Of a stretch of 64,000 nt of DNA, positions 11,115 through 23,616 are shown in pieces (the first letter of the stretch is position 1; each line of letters starts with the position of its first letter). This DNA is from Rhizoctonia solani. Taxonomy: Eukaryota > Basidiomycota > Agaricomycetes > Cantharellales > Ceratobasidiaceae. The DNA lies in contig NC_057370.1 of assembly GCF_016906535.1 (NCBI RefSeq), positions 558,001 through 622,000 on the forward strand. Direction: 5' to 3'. A program made the position numbers and the translations under genes. The notes beneath the pieces are model-generated. The model saw nothing but the letters and a program-made list of their open reading frames with translations, was not told where the DNA came from and made no database searches.

Positions 11115-11473
11115 AGTCACGTGAGGACCTTTTTTTTAAAAAAGAAAATTCATATTTTGAGAGCTACATGCGAACGAGGCAAACCGCTCATCACGTGAGG
11201 ACCTTACGTCCACGTCCATACGCCCTTACAACCGCTCTATACGCCCTTACGGCCGTCCCTCCCCGTCCTTATGACCCGCCGCTTATCACGCCCTTATGGC
11301 CCCTGTACCTGGTCTTTACGGCTACCCCGTGCTTTCTACCTCGCTTGTCTTTCTCTGTCTCTCTTTTTCCCTTTCTCCCTCTCTTAGCGTAGTTTGCCTC
11401 GGTTTGTGAGCGGTTTGCCTTGTTCGCATGTAGCTCTTTGAAAATGAATCAAAAAAAAAAAGAGTCACGTGAG
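11115..11473. mobile_element. MITE-like foldback element with about 65-75 bp imperfect terminal inverted repeats
   Basis: The left arm (11115-11190) reads TCACGTGA, a T-run/A-run, AAATTCAT, then GAGCTACATGCGAACGAGGC and AAACCGCTCA. The right arm (11405-11473) is its reverse complement with few mismatches: TGAGCGGTTTGCC, TTGTTCGCATGTAGCTCTTTG, an A-run and TCACGTGA. The interior is pyrimidine-rich on the + strand with repeats of an ACGCCCTTA type and holds no plausible transposase. Size (about 360 bp), long inverted arms and lack of coding capacity fit a non-autonomous DNA transposon. I could not define a target-site duplication with confidence. Confidence 0.7.
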
Positions 11474-12413
11474 AGCCGCTGCATGCCGTGTCGACTTGCG
11501 TCCGACCTCCGCCGTCTGGCCTCGTACACACCGAGTGCCGCGGCACGCCTTTTCGTGTCGTTTTTATCCCACCCACCATCCCGTAGGTCACGAGAGCTGG
11601 TTTGGGTCACCCACCCACGAGCGAGACTCGTAGTCGGGCGCGCCCGGTCCACCCTCGCTGCTTCGCAGCCGCCGGGGTCCCCAGCCTTCACCGATCTAAC
11701 TCTTGTAGCCGAGGCGGACGAGCGGGCAGAGGATAAGTATAAACGTCCTTCTCGCCCCACAGAGTATGTTGAAGTCATTTCAAATCTGACATAGCCGACC
11801 ACTAAACCGACGCCATCATCACTAATCCTAAAATACTCGCTATATCCCAACGCCAGTGTAACCTTGATAAATAAAGGGCTTTCTCAAGAAATTTGACTTG
11901 CTTATTTTTTCACCTAAACTTGTAATTTCACGTATATGTAAGTTTTAGTCTACTATCTCCACATATGATCCGGTTCAGCATGCTGGCCGAATCCTATCCG
12001 AACAGAACGCGTTCAGCTCCACTCTGGTAGATGTATGAACCGGTACCAATAGGATCAATCTTCTTTGATTATGCATAGAGGATTTGCACTGTATGCCTCG
12101 CAGCCTCACCCATTGGAGTAGACCTGGCTCACCTGATGCAGAAGTGATGCTAAACATAGTTCTATGCACGTCATTCATTTCCTTCTTTTGATAGAATCCC
12201 CTTCATCCTGAGAATTTGAGAAGGATAATACTCTCACAATTTCCGGATAAGGAAGTGGCCTGACGGTAAGTCACTTCACTCCTAGTCTTGTCTCGTAGAA
12301 GCTGAACAAAAAAAGCGGGTATACGTATAGTGAGTATCCTTTTCTATCAGTCCCTTCTGCCGATAAGACATTCTATCTGGTCGTAAGTTCTACGAATATG
12401 TGGAGTCCTGTTG
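11474..12413. other. intergenic, upstream of BVMO copy 2
   Basis: A GC-richer stretch at 11470-11760 has open frames on both strands but no splice-supported protein and no recognisable motif; I treat these as chance frames. The remainder is AT-rich. Confidence 0.35.
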
Positions 12414-12420
12414 TATAAAA
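12414..12420 (+). promoter_or_regulatory. TATA box of BVMO copy 2
   Basis: TATAAAA lies 69 bp before the ATG at 12483. Confidence 0.6.
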
Positions 12421-12482
12421 CATCATTAATTAGTGCTGAGTGCTACAACCGCTTGCACATTTGCACTTGTAACCATTCTCCA

Positions 12483-14833
12483 ATGTTAGAGACACCAAAA
12501 GACATCACTCCTGTGGTCATTATCGGGGCAGGGTAAGATCCATCATAGTGTTCTTCTATACCCGATTCAAAGATTCGTTTTGTAGCATTGGGGGAATCGT
12601 AGCTGCCATATCCCTCCAGCAGAAGATTGGATTAAACAATTATAAGGTGAGCGATTTGAGAGCCATAGAGAGTTCGATTGTTTTTGTTCTCAAATGATCA
12701 TAGATATACGAGAAGGCTAACGATGTTGGAGGAACCTGGAGGGTAAGTGATTGCAATTCCTAATTGCACAATGGTTGTATCTTTGCTGAACACGCATAAT
12801 AGCAAAACACCTATCCCGGTTGTTCCTCGGATGTTCCAGTGCATTTATTCTCGTATGTAGCGCTCACAGCTTGTCCAAAATACTTATTCAATTTCGCATA
12901 CAGCCTTTCCACGGATCCCAACCCGGACTGGAATCATGTATTTGGCTCATATTCAGAGATCCAAGCATACTGGAAACACTTGGCCATAAAGCATGGTGTT
13001 GAATCACACATTAACTATAGCAAGGAGGTTCTCTCCGCTATTTGGAACGAGGATGCCAACTGCTATACTCTGAATATCAAAGATACACAAACAGGTGTGG
13101 TAACACAAACCAGGTCCAGAGTAGTTATTTCAGCTATTGGAATTTTTCATTACCCTAAGTGGCCCGAAATCCCTGGAAGAGAGTCGTTCAGGGGCATTTC
13201 ACTTCATGCTCAGGCTTGGGATCACTCTGTGGAATGAGTGGAAAGAGAGTTGGGCTGATTGGAAATGGTTGTGCCGGGTACGTATCCCAACGAAAAGGGT
13301 AATAGTAAACTAACACTGACTTGACTAGCTCCCAAATATTACCTTGTATTTCGGAAGATAGGTCAACAATTGTTACAAACTTTTGCAAAACCCCCTCGTG
13401 GTATGTTGGTAGGGTAAGCAACCAAAACATCCTTTTGTACTCTTGCATAACATAACTAATATTAATCTGGGGATCAAAAGCGACAGACAAAAGTACCGGA
13501 ATGGGTGAAATGGCTGTTCCGGAACGTGCCTGCAACACTCAGAATATTCAGATACTTAATAGCGTGTTTTGTAAGTCTATTCCCATAGCTTTTACCAACG
13601 GCTAAATGCTGAGCAATTGATATGATCCAGATTGAATTCAATTATCAATCATTGAGAAATCGTCCAGGTGCAAGCTACTTTCAGAATCGGGTACAGAAGG
13701 TTGGTTTTAATGCTCCTTCCATTCTGGTTAGTTCAGCTTCTGTTGTGACAGTATGCGATCAACTACATTAAAAGTACCGCTCCTGAAAAGCATCACGCCA
13801 ATCTTCTTCCCAACTATCGTGGGTATTCTAATTGAATATTCGTATAGACTTTGCATGACCGTGTTGTCCCAAAATTTAGCTATGGGTTGCAAACGTGTTA
13901 TCGCAGATCCTGATTACCTCTCGGCACTACACAGACCTAATGTCAATTTAGAATGGGACCCAATCGTAAAAATAATCCCCGAAGGGGTGATAACAAAATG
14001 TGGTAAGTCTGGATAGAAACTCATTCGAATTTCCGGTTGTTGAACGGTACCCAAACCAATACTAAAACCGGCATGATAGGGAGGAAGTATGAACTTGACG
14101 TATTATGCTTTGCAACCGGATTCGATGTAGAAAGTTCGGTCGTTCTGAATGTGCAGGGAAGGAACGGACTCACACTCAAAGAGTACTACACACGCGAAGG
14201 GGGCCCTACTGGATATCTTTGTACTACGGCTCCTGGTTTTCCGAATTGGATTACACTGTTCGGTCCGAACACTATTGGTAAGGATTTCCTTAGGCTACTG
14301 GTAGATACGAACTTAATATTAATGAGACTATGCCCAGGCACTGTCTCACTTGTATACTCAGATGAGCTACAGGTTTGTTCGCTCCGTCCTGAAAAGATGA
14401 AATTTCACCATATATTTTATAGATGAACTATGCAGTTCAATTGATTGAACCGGTTCTCAGAGGACAGATACAAAATTTCTCACCCAGGGCCGACAAAGTT
14501 GAAGCATGGAATCACTGGCTACAATCATATCTCAGTAAGGATATCTACACCGGATGCGCCACATATTATCTGCACAGTGAGTATTCATGAGTCAAACTCG
14601 TCCATGTATTAAGGCTCTCTTCAGATAACGGTGAAGGAAAGAACATAAACGTCTGGCCAGGAGGAAGTATGTATATGTGGTGGAACTTGTACCGACCCAT
14701 TTGGAAGGACTTTGATATCAGGGGCGACAAAAGGCACCCGTATAGCCAACTAGGGGGCTTTGTCTATCCTGTTCTCTTTCTATTGGGTTTGATATGTGTT
14801 GTTCACCTTTTCCTTGTCACCCTAGGCCTATGA
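12483..14833 (+). CDS. Baeyer-Villiger-type flavin monooxygenase, copy 2
   Basis: Many short exons joined by canonical introns. First exon 12483-12532 codes MLETPKDITPVVIIGAG, completing the GxGxxG FAD fold with GIGG in the next exon. Then EKANDVGGTWR, QNTYPGCSSDVP, LSTDPNPDW, the BVMO fingerprint FRGISLHAQAWD (about 13186-13221), NADPH motif VGLIGNGCAG, FCKTPSWYVGR, VPEWVKWLFRNVP, MGCKRVIADPDYLSALHRPNV, CFATGFDVE, GGPTGYLCTTAPGFPNW, LFGPNTIG, and a hydrophobic C-terminal anchor (VYPVLFLLGLICVVHLFLV) ending at 14833. One frame loss near 13232, where GTGGGAATG is expected but GTGGAATG is read. Predicted FAD/NADPH enzyme oxidising a ketone or similar substrate, probably tethered to a membrane. 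Substrate unknown. Confidence 0.85.
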
Positions 14834-15942
14834 TTGAAAATAACAGTTTCCGCAGACGTTTGGCTGGGGCATTATACCGAATATCACACTTAGCAAAGAC
14901 ATTGGCTATGTGGCTATGTGAGCCATTTGAATATAAGAAAGCGTGCTGTTCAATGATCACACAGAGTTTGTGGAGATCATGTATCGAGAAATCCTAGAAA
15001 TATACTTTGGGTGGAGATATTAGCTGAGCCTATCTATGCGCTCATCGAATAATCCCACCTATCACTCATTCACAGGCATGGCCGATACTGAGGCCAGGGC
15101 CTCTCCCTTCCAAGAGGTCAGCCACATAAGAAATTACGCCCAAATCGGAAGGCTTAATACCCCAGTGTAGAGAGGAAGCTGATAGGTGGGGAGGCACCCG
15201 AGCTGAGGCCTCCAAGACATAAATACGACCCACAGACTGAGTGGACCACCTGCACCTGATATTGTGATGACAGCACCGAGCGCGTTTCTCGACCTGTTTT
15301 TCTTTCTTTATCCCCCCCCCTTTTTTTTTGGCAGGAGGTGAGTAATGTTTGCAATCGGTTGGTGAGACGGCAGCTGCGTGAATGACTAGTCGGCCTTACT
15401 CGCGCGTACGAGTCCAAAAAAGTCATCACGTGACCTCGTATGTGCCAGCTTCCTCGGCTCAACATTGGGTGCGCTACCCTGCAGACTACGTCCCACCACC
15501 CCTTGATGTTCCCCAGATTTCGATGAGGGCAAAACTCGATTTCTTACTGTACTTGAGTACGTGTGATACAGTCCGGGCAAAGATACAATGGAGCATATTT
15601 CCAACGGTTGGGATCATCCGGGCTCGGTCAGTGCTCGGCGATGCCCAGCGCCGATAATTCCAATTGTCTAAGATGAGATTAACCGAAAATAGTATTTATC
15701 CTCTTATCCAAGAGTTACGACAGCGAACCAGCCCTTTCACTCAACCTTTTAGAAGAGAGAACCGATGATTTTTAGTCATCTTGGCTGCCTCTGCGGTGTC
15801 AACCAGCGTCAGATGCAAACTGCGCTCGCTGCGTACACAGCCCGAGCCAGAGATAAAAGGAGAGAGATCATAGCGTATATTGGGCATCAAACTTCTCGCC
15901 TGTATATCTCCATAGTCAACTCAGTCTCAGAAATATTGCAAG
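14834..15942. other. intergenic between BVMO copy 2 and actin
   Basis: Contains a C-run/T-run block at 15317-15338, a TCACGTGA palindrome at 15425, and GC-richer sequence 15380-15520 without a splice-supported gene. The last 250 bp are the actin promoter and 5' leader. Confidence 0.4.
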
Positions 15943-17460
<1,518 letters not shown>

Positions 17461-18263
17461 TTTAAGTTTCTCGAGATTCAGGCTGCGGCTCAAAGGTCTA
17501 CCCATAGAATCTCATGAATTCTGAGTAGCTGTCTGGCATTCCTGGTCGCTCAGATCGGCTTGGCTCTGTAGTATCTTGGCTCTGTAGTATCTTGATACTT
17601 GGTTATCTAATTCGATTGGTTCGGCTCGTCCCATCATACGGGTGACGTTGTAGTAAAACCTCCGGGCCAAGCATCAAGCTAGCTTTTCATCTTCCGTAAC
17701 TAAAATTGCCAGTAGAGATGCGTTGTGAGCTCTTTCGGCATGTCCATGTTCAACCGGCTTGCAGAAAGAAAGAGATTACGTGATAATTGGTCGGGTGCTT
17801 ACTTTCTAACATATAGCTGTCATGATTTGTTCCATATTCTCTCATTCACCGTTTCTGGTGTATTATTTCTACTGACTTACGCGACACTCGACAAAAAGGC
17901 CCCCGTCCTTGGCTCTTGTTCGCCCTGTGCCGGCTTAGAGATCAGCCAACTTCACTCACCTGACTTGCGAGTCGCTCCGTTTGATAGAAGCCATTCGGCT
18001 TCGGTCGACAATATCACCGGCCACTGGCTCATTCCGCATTATGTTCTAGAAGACATGCAGTGGTGACGAGGTTCTTCAAGATCGAGTATACCATGTTGCG
18101 TATGCCAAGCCAACATCTTTTCACGCACGGCAACCCGCGTCCTGGAAATTCGAAATGTACCATTCCGTCATGTTCTTATGATGTATATATTGTTTTCTAA
18201 TATCACTCCAAGCAAAAACTGGCTCCCCCCCCCCCCAGACATTCATACCATCATTCACAATCC
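17461..18263. other. intergenic between actin and BVMO copy 3
   Basis: Holds a short tandem duplication at about 17561-17598 (TTGGCTCTGTAGTATC twice). A frame at 17725-18066 lacks splice or motif support. A C-run lies at about 18226-18236. TATATAT at 18183 is a weak TATA candidate for copy 3. Confidence 0.4.
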
Positions 18264-20681
18264 ATGTCAGTCAATATTGCAATCATTGGAGCCGGGTAGG
18301 TTTCTTTCGTATTCCCTTCTACTTCTACTTAAATCCAGAAAAGTATTGGCGGGATCACTGCGGCAATTACATTACAGAACAAGCTCGGTCTCTATGATTA
18401 TACGGTGAGCCGTGATGATATTTATAGCCTAAAGTCTAAGCTAACTTTTGCCAATCGTGTTAGATTTATGAGTTGGCACCAGATATAGGAGGCACTTGGA
18501 GGGTGAGTAAATCGATGACCAAAGTTTTCTAAACCAAGTCCTACTATTCATTAAGCAAAACACGTACCCGGGCTGCGCATGCGATGTACCTGGACATTGG
18601 TACTCGTAGGTCAAATCAACTTATCTCAAATGGACTACCTCGTATTCATTCGCCCCCAAAGCCTGTCGTCTGAGCCTAACCCCGACTGGTCGCGCTCATT
18701 CGCACCCCGGGAAGAGATTTATCAATACTGGAAGGGTCTCGTCAACAAACATAGCATAGAGCCTCATATCAAGTTCAACACCGAGTTTGTATCGGCGGCA
18801 TGGAACGAAAAGGATAAAAGCTATACCATGCGTCTTCGAGATGTCAAGACTCATCAAGTAAAGGAAGTCAGAGCAAAGATCGTCATATCTGCAGTAGGCT
18901 ATTTCAACCACCCTCGTTGGCCAGATGTTCCGGGACGAGAAACGTTCGAGGGCGATTTATTGCACGCTCAAATGTGGGATCATAGCGTACCTTTGAGCGG
19001 GAAACGCGTTGCGTTGATTGGGAACGGGTGCTCCGGGTTAGTTACAAAAGCAATGATGTTGAAAGTACACCTCAGATTCTTCTTAGGGCCCAGATCCTTC
19101 CGGTGATCTCGGAAGATAGCTCCACCAAGGTAACGAACTTTTGTCGCACCCCATCCTGGTTTGTACCAAGGGTGAGTGATATCACGCGCCTTGATGGATG
19201 TACCATTAAGCGGCCGAACATTTCTCAAGGATAACGAGCCACTTCCATATTGGCGAAAATGGTGCTTCCGACACGTCCCATACGCGCTGAAAAGTCTACG
19301 GCACCTAAATCTGGCAAGAGTGAGCTCACTGTTTCGAATGTCGTTTGCGAACTTGCTCTAAATGCATCACTGATAGAGTGAAGTATATTATCAACAATTC
19401 AAATTGTCTTCTTTTGGAAATTACTTCCGGAACTTGATACGAAATGTCAGTTTGTCCATATGGATCAATTCATCAAACTAATCCACGCATAGTATATGAC
19501 CGAGTACATCAAGAGTGTCGCCCCAGCACAGTATCATCAATATCTTATTCCGAATTATGGTGTGTAGATTTTATTATTAATAATTTGATTGAAAAATCCT
19601 CAATTGTGGTGCATATATGCACGCCTTGAAATAGAGGTTGGTTGCAACGGGTTGTTTGGGATCCTGGGTACTTGAAGTCACTTCACCGCCCGAATGTAGA
19701 AATGGAATGGGATCCTATTGCAAAGATACTTCCGGATGGTATCGAAACTGTGTCGGGTGAGTTTTACCTTGCCCGCTTTTACACCAATACGCTACTTATA
19801 TTTGCTGGCCACCAGGGCATAAACACCAGTTTGATGTCATAGCATTCGCTACCGGGTTTGATATTGCACAATCACTTGTGTTTGATGTGACTGGAACGAA
19901 CGGTCAGCGGCTTCAAGAGTATTATGATCGAGAAGGAGGTCCAACTGGATACCTGGGCACCACCATTCCCGGTTTCCCAAATTGGTTCACGGTGCTAGGA
20001 CCAAACACTGTGACTGGTAAATGTCAAGCGTGATTTTGTTGCACCCAAAACTGATATTTTCTATAGGTCATTCATCGGTTATTTTTGCCGAAGAGCTCCA
20101 GGTACGGACCAAGACGTACCAAAATATCTTAATGTTCTGACTTCCATTATCTTAATGTTCTGACTTCCATTATCTAGATGGATTACATTATCCAACTTCT
20201 TCGACCGATTTTGGCGGGTGATGTCAAGGGACTCATGCCTCGTGCTGATTCAACTCGAGCTTGGAACAAATGGGCTCAGTCCAAGCTAGGAAATCATGTA
20301 TGGTCCAATTGCGTTTCTTGGTATCGTGTCGGTTTAGGCAAGTAACCCTGGATTCGCACTTGGTAAGACACGGGGCTAACCCACGCCATAGACGGAAAAA
20401 ACGGAAAAAACTTTACGATTTGGCCAGGCGGAAACTTGCACATGTGGTGGTCACTCCGCAAGCCTGACTGGAAAGATTTCGAGGTTATAGGAGACAATAG
20501 CTGGGTACTCAAACGCCGGATTTTGGATATCATTTCCTCCACGGCTCAGGTTGGCGTGATATCAGCCAGTATTGCAGCTCTGGTGCTTGCTAAGACCGGT
20601 AATTGGGATGCGTTTGCAAAAGCGATCCAGGGAAGACTTGGAGATGGCCTTGATTGGTGCCGCAGGTTGGTATCGGTGTAG
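18264..20681 (+). CDS. Baeyer-Villiger-type flavin monooxygenase, copy 3
   Basis: Best preserved of the three tandem copies. Exon 1 (18264-18295) encodes MSVNIAIIGAG; the next gives GIGGITAAITLQNK. Then ELAPDIGGTWR, QNTYPGCACDVPGHWYS, LSSEPNPDWSR, BVMO fingerprint FEGDLLHAQMWD (18945-18980), NADPH motif VALIGNGCSG, FCRTPSWFVPR, YWRKWCFRHVP, YMTEYIKSVAP, VWDPGYLKSLHRPNV, FATGFDIAQS, GGPTGYLGTTIPGFPNWF, VLGPNTVTG, and MWWSLRKPDWKDF before a C-terminal hydrophobic helix (VGVISASIAALVLA). One missing A near 19646 (TGCAACGG for TGCAAACGG) breaks the frame. An intron at 20100-20177 carries a 23 bp tandem duplication. Function as for copy 2; substrate unknown. Confidence 0.88.
20120..20175 (+). repeat. 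23 bp tandem duplication inside an intron of BVMO copy 3
   Basis: The unit TATCTTAATGTTCTGACTTC plus CAT occurs twice head to tail just before the splice acceptor TATCTAG. The unit ends close to the branch-site region, so two branch/acceptor contexts may compete. Confidence 0.85.
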
Positions 20682-21271
20682 GATATGACATTGTGTTTGA
20701 TCGTACTTTACATCACAATGTATGAAGAATAATAATGTAAATGAGCAAATGGCAAACTTGTTATTGATATTCGGTTGCAGCATCCCCAATCCCTTCAGCT
20801 GCAATATCGAATGACAATAGTACCAAAAAGGTGTCCGTAAAGCAGTTTTCAAAGAACGAGGCAGAGGTTGCACATTTCCTTCCTTGTTGGTTGAGAACAA
20901 ATTATTCCCAGGCCCTGTAAACATGTGGATTACGCTGCAGAGTTGTATTTGAATGGAAATCAAGACATTCTACACCTTCCTTCTTTGGTATAGGTGGCGG
21001 TCTCAGGGGTTCCGATCGGATGCAAAATAACTGAATTTGTCAACCGACAACAAACGCAAGACCACCAACCAAACGGTAAGTCATTGAGGCCTTTAACGTC
21101 GAGGGAGGGTATGTCGGTGCTGCGCATGGCTGACGGTGATATATGGGTGTTTCTGCGCTGTTGAGATGCGAAATTACAGGCTGGACGAACGGATGGGAAA
21201 TGGGCGCACCAGATGGACCAAAGTGAACTGGCAACTGAACTAACTCGAACTCGTTGGACAGATAATTAAAG
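20682..21271. other. intergenic, BVMO copy 3 to uL2
   Basis: No gene recognised. The last 100 bp are the uL2 5' leader. Confidence 0.4.
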
Positions 21272-22262
21272 ATGGGTCGCGTTATCCGTGCGCAGAGGCG
21301 TTCGCATGCCATCTTCAAGGCCCACACTCGCCTGAACAAGAACCCGGCCCGCCTCCGTCCCCTCGACTTTGCTGAGCGCAACGGCTACATCCGTGGCATT
21401 GTCAAGGAGATCATCCACGATTCCGGCCGGTGAGTCTTTCTTTTAATACAATTATACGCTCATTATCTCGATCCTAATCGGCTATATCCAGTGGCGCTCC
21501 TCTCGCCCGTGTCGTCTTCCGCGACCCCTACCGCTACAAGCTCCGCAACGAGACTTTCATCGCCACCGAGGGTCTCCACACTGGTGCATTCGTGTACTGC
21601 GGAAAGAAGGCCGCCCTCTCCGTCGGCAACGTTCTCCCAGTCTCTCAGCTCCCCGAAGGTGCGCCAAATACGGTCAAAAATCAAAATCTTTACTAAAATA
21701 GAACCCGGTTAGGTACCATCATCTGCAACGTCGAGGAGCACGTTGGTGACCGTGGTGCGCTTGCCCGTACTTCCGGAAACTACGCTACTGTCATCGGTCA
21801 CTCCCCCGAAGACAACAAGACCCGCATTCGGTAAGCATTGGGTGTATGCGAAAAGTAAGAGCTCAAAAACTAAAGCTATTAACAGTCTTCCCTCTGGTGC
21901 GAAGAAGACCGTTGCCAGCAATGCTCGTGCTACCGTTGGTATCGTCGCTGGTGGTGGACGTATCGACAAGCCTCTATTGAAGGCTGGCCGTGCATACCAC
22001 AAATTCAAGGTTCGTAGCCAGACATTATATAACTATCCCTTATATTGAAGCTATCAAATTACAGGCAAAGCGCTACAACTGGCCTCGTACTCGTGGTGTG
22101 GCTATGAACCCCGTCGATCACCCTCACGGAGGAGGAAACCACCAGCACATCGGAAAGGCTTCGACCATTGCCCGTTCCGCCGTCCCCGGTCAAAAAGTCG
22201 GTCTTATTGCTGCGCGCAGGACAGGTCTGTTGCGTGGTACCGTCAAGGTCAAGGAGACCTAG
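21272..22262 (+). CDS. RPL2: 60S ribosomal protein uL2 (yeast L2, human L8)
   Basis: Five exons, 21272-21429, 21492-21658, 21713-21830, 21886-22009 and 22065-22262, join in frame with no break. The protein starts [10 protein letters not shown] and shows the universal uL2 features: [61 protein letters not shown] and the conserved [17 protein letters not shown] near the peptidyl transferase centre, ending TVKVKET. uL2 is an essential large-subunit core protein. It provides an accurate internal control: a highly expressed housekeeping gene in this window without any homopolymer frame loss. A minus-strand frame across exon 1 is a shadow. Confidence 0.97.
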
Positions 22263-23616
22263 GCTCGCTCCCGGAGCTCCGCTTGGCTGGTCTCGTGTAT
22301 CTGTACTATGTGGATGGAGGTGTTGCATCGCTTTTTGGTGCGAAAATTTATATGCCTATGCCAATTTTGTTGTTATCGATGTGCATGCCACGATATTCAT
22401 TTTTGTCACTGATGAGTCATTGCTAAGCGTGATTGAGAAATAGACAATGAAACTTCGGTGATATTTGCTTTATTTACGTGCAAAATTGATCTGTATGTGA
22501 AGTTCACCTGGTTGCTTTAAAGCGGAATTATATCACGAATTCGCGCGGGGGCGCAAACGTAGCTTTAATACCAACCAGCGCGTATTTACCTTGGCCAACG
22601 CATTTGTCCTCATACTTAGGGACGCCTTCACCATTGCTTAGTACAAAGTGCAGGTTTGCGGTCCCCGGTTACTTCTTGTGTCAAAGTTACAACCTACACA
22701 CCCTATAGTCGGTAGTTTACAAACAAAGGTCCAAGTAGTTGTAGACATCATATAATTGAAACAGCCTATGCGTTGAATACTTGAGATGTAATTCCGAGCG
22801 CGACCACCCTACTTGTGACAGGTGAACTGCAGCGCGCAGGGGATTCATTGACCAGAGACTCCTAATCACGTGACCCACCCAAACGCCACTACATCCTACC
22901 ACCCCGAGTAGCCACCAAGCGCGATGCTAGTGTATGGCTTCGCACTTTCAGTACCCACTAGCTATCCCTGATGACGACACAAGTCATCACTCATAGTTCT
23001 CTGCCATCTCAAGCCTTCGATCTGGACGGTAGCAGTCTTGGGTGGCCCGGCCGACACCCCTAGGCCGCCAAAGGCAGCCCTGGGCTCCACCACTCGTACC
23101 GCGCCGAGAGCCGGTTTTGGACTTGTCACCATGACCTCCCACATGTAGATACATGCATTTGTACATATATATGTACATTAATATATACGAAGACTAGACT
23201 CGAGGATAGGTTAAGTGTAAAATATTATTCATTTATGGAGATAGGTAGTTAGGCTCAAAGCACATGATATTATATCGCAAAAGTCACGTGTGCTTGGTTA
23301 TATTTATCCATAAGCTTGTTCTTGTGTGTGTGGCTCGTGGAACTAAACGTCGACTGGAGACTCGAACCTAAATATTAATTCGATTCGCTCTTCCAATACT
23401 CTTGATAGCATCTATTTCCGCTGATTCCAAAAACTGACTTTTGACCATAAACCATTGAGTTTATTGGACACTGTGGTAAGGGACACAACTGCTACTATGG
23501 CGCCAAATCAGTACTTAAGCTTAGCCGTTTGGTACTCGACTGACTTTATAATCATCGAACACATCGATAAGTACTTGAAACCCATCTCTACGACACAGCA
23601 CAACTGAATCACCCCA
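22263..23616. other. intergenic, possible degenerate element bounded by TCACGTG sites
   Basis: After the uL2 3' flank there is no convincing gene. TCACGTGA lies at about 22866 and GTCACGTG at about 23284; between them is a GC-richer block (23000-23130) and AT-rich TATATAT sequence. I see no clear long inverted repeat, so a mobile element is only a suggestion. Confidence 0.3.

Noticed and set aside
11420..11850. overlapping frames on both strands, 124 and 133 residues
   Set aside because: They overlap each other in a GC-rich stretch next to the foldback element, start inside its arm, and have no motif or splice support.
22962..23178. minus-strand frames in the GC-rich block near 23000-23130
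   Set aside because: Two frames compete, neither has a splice-supported continuation, and composition alone explains their openness.
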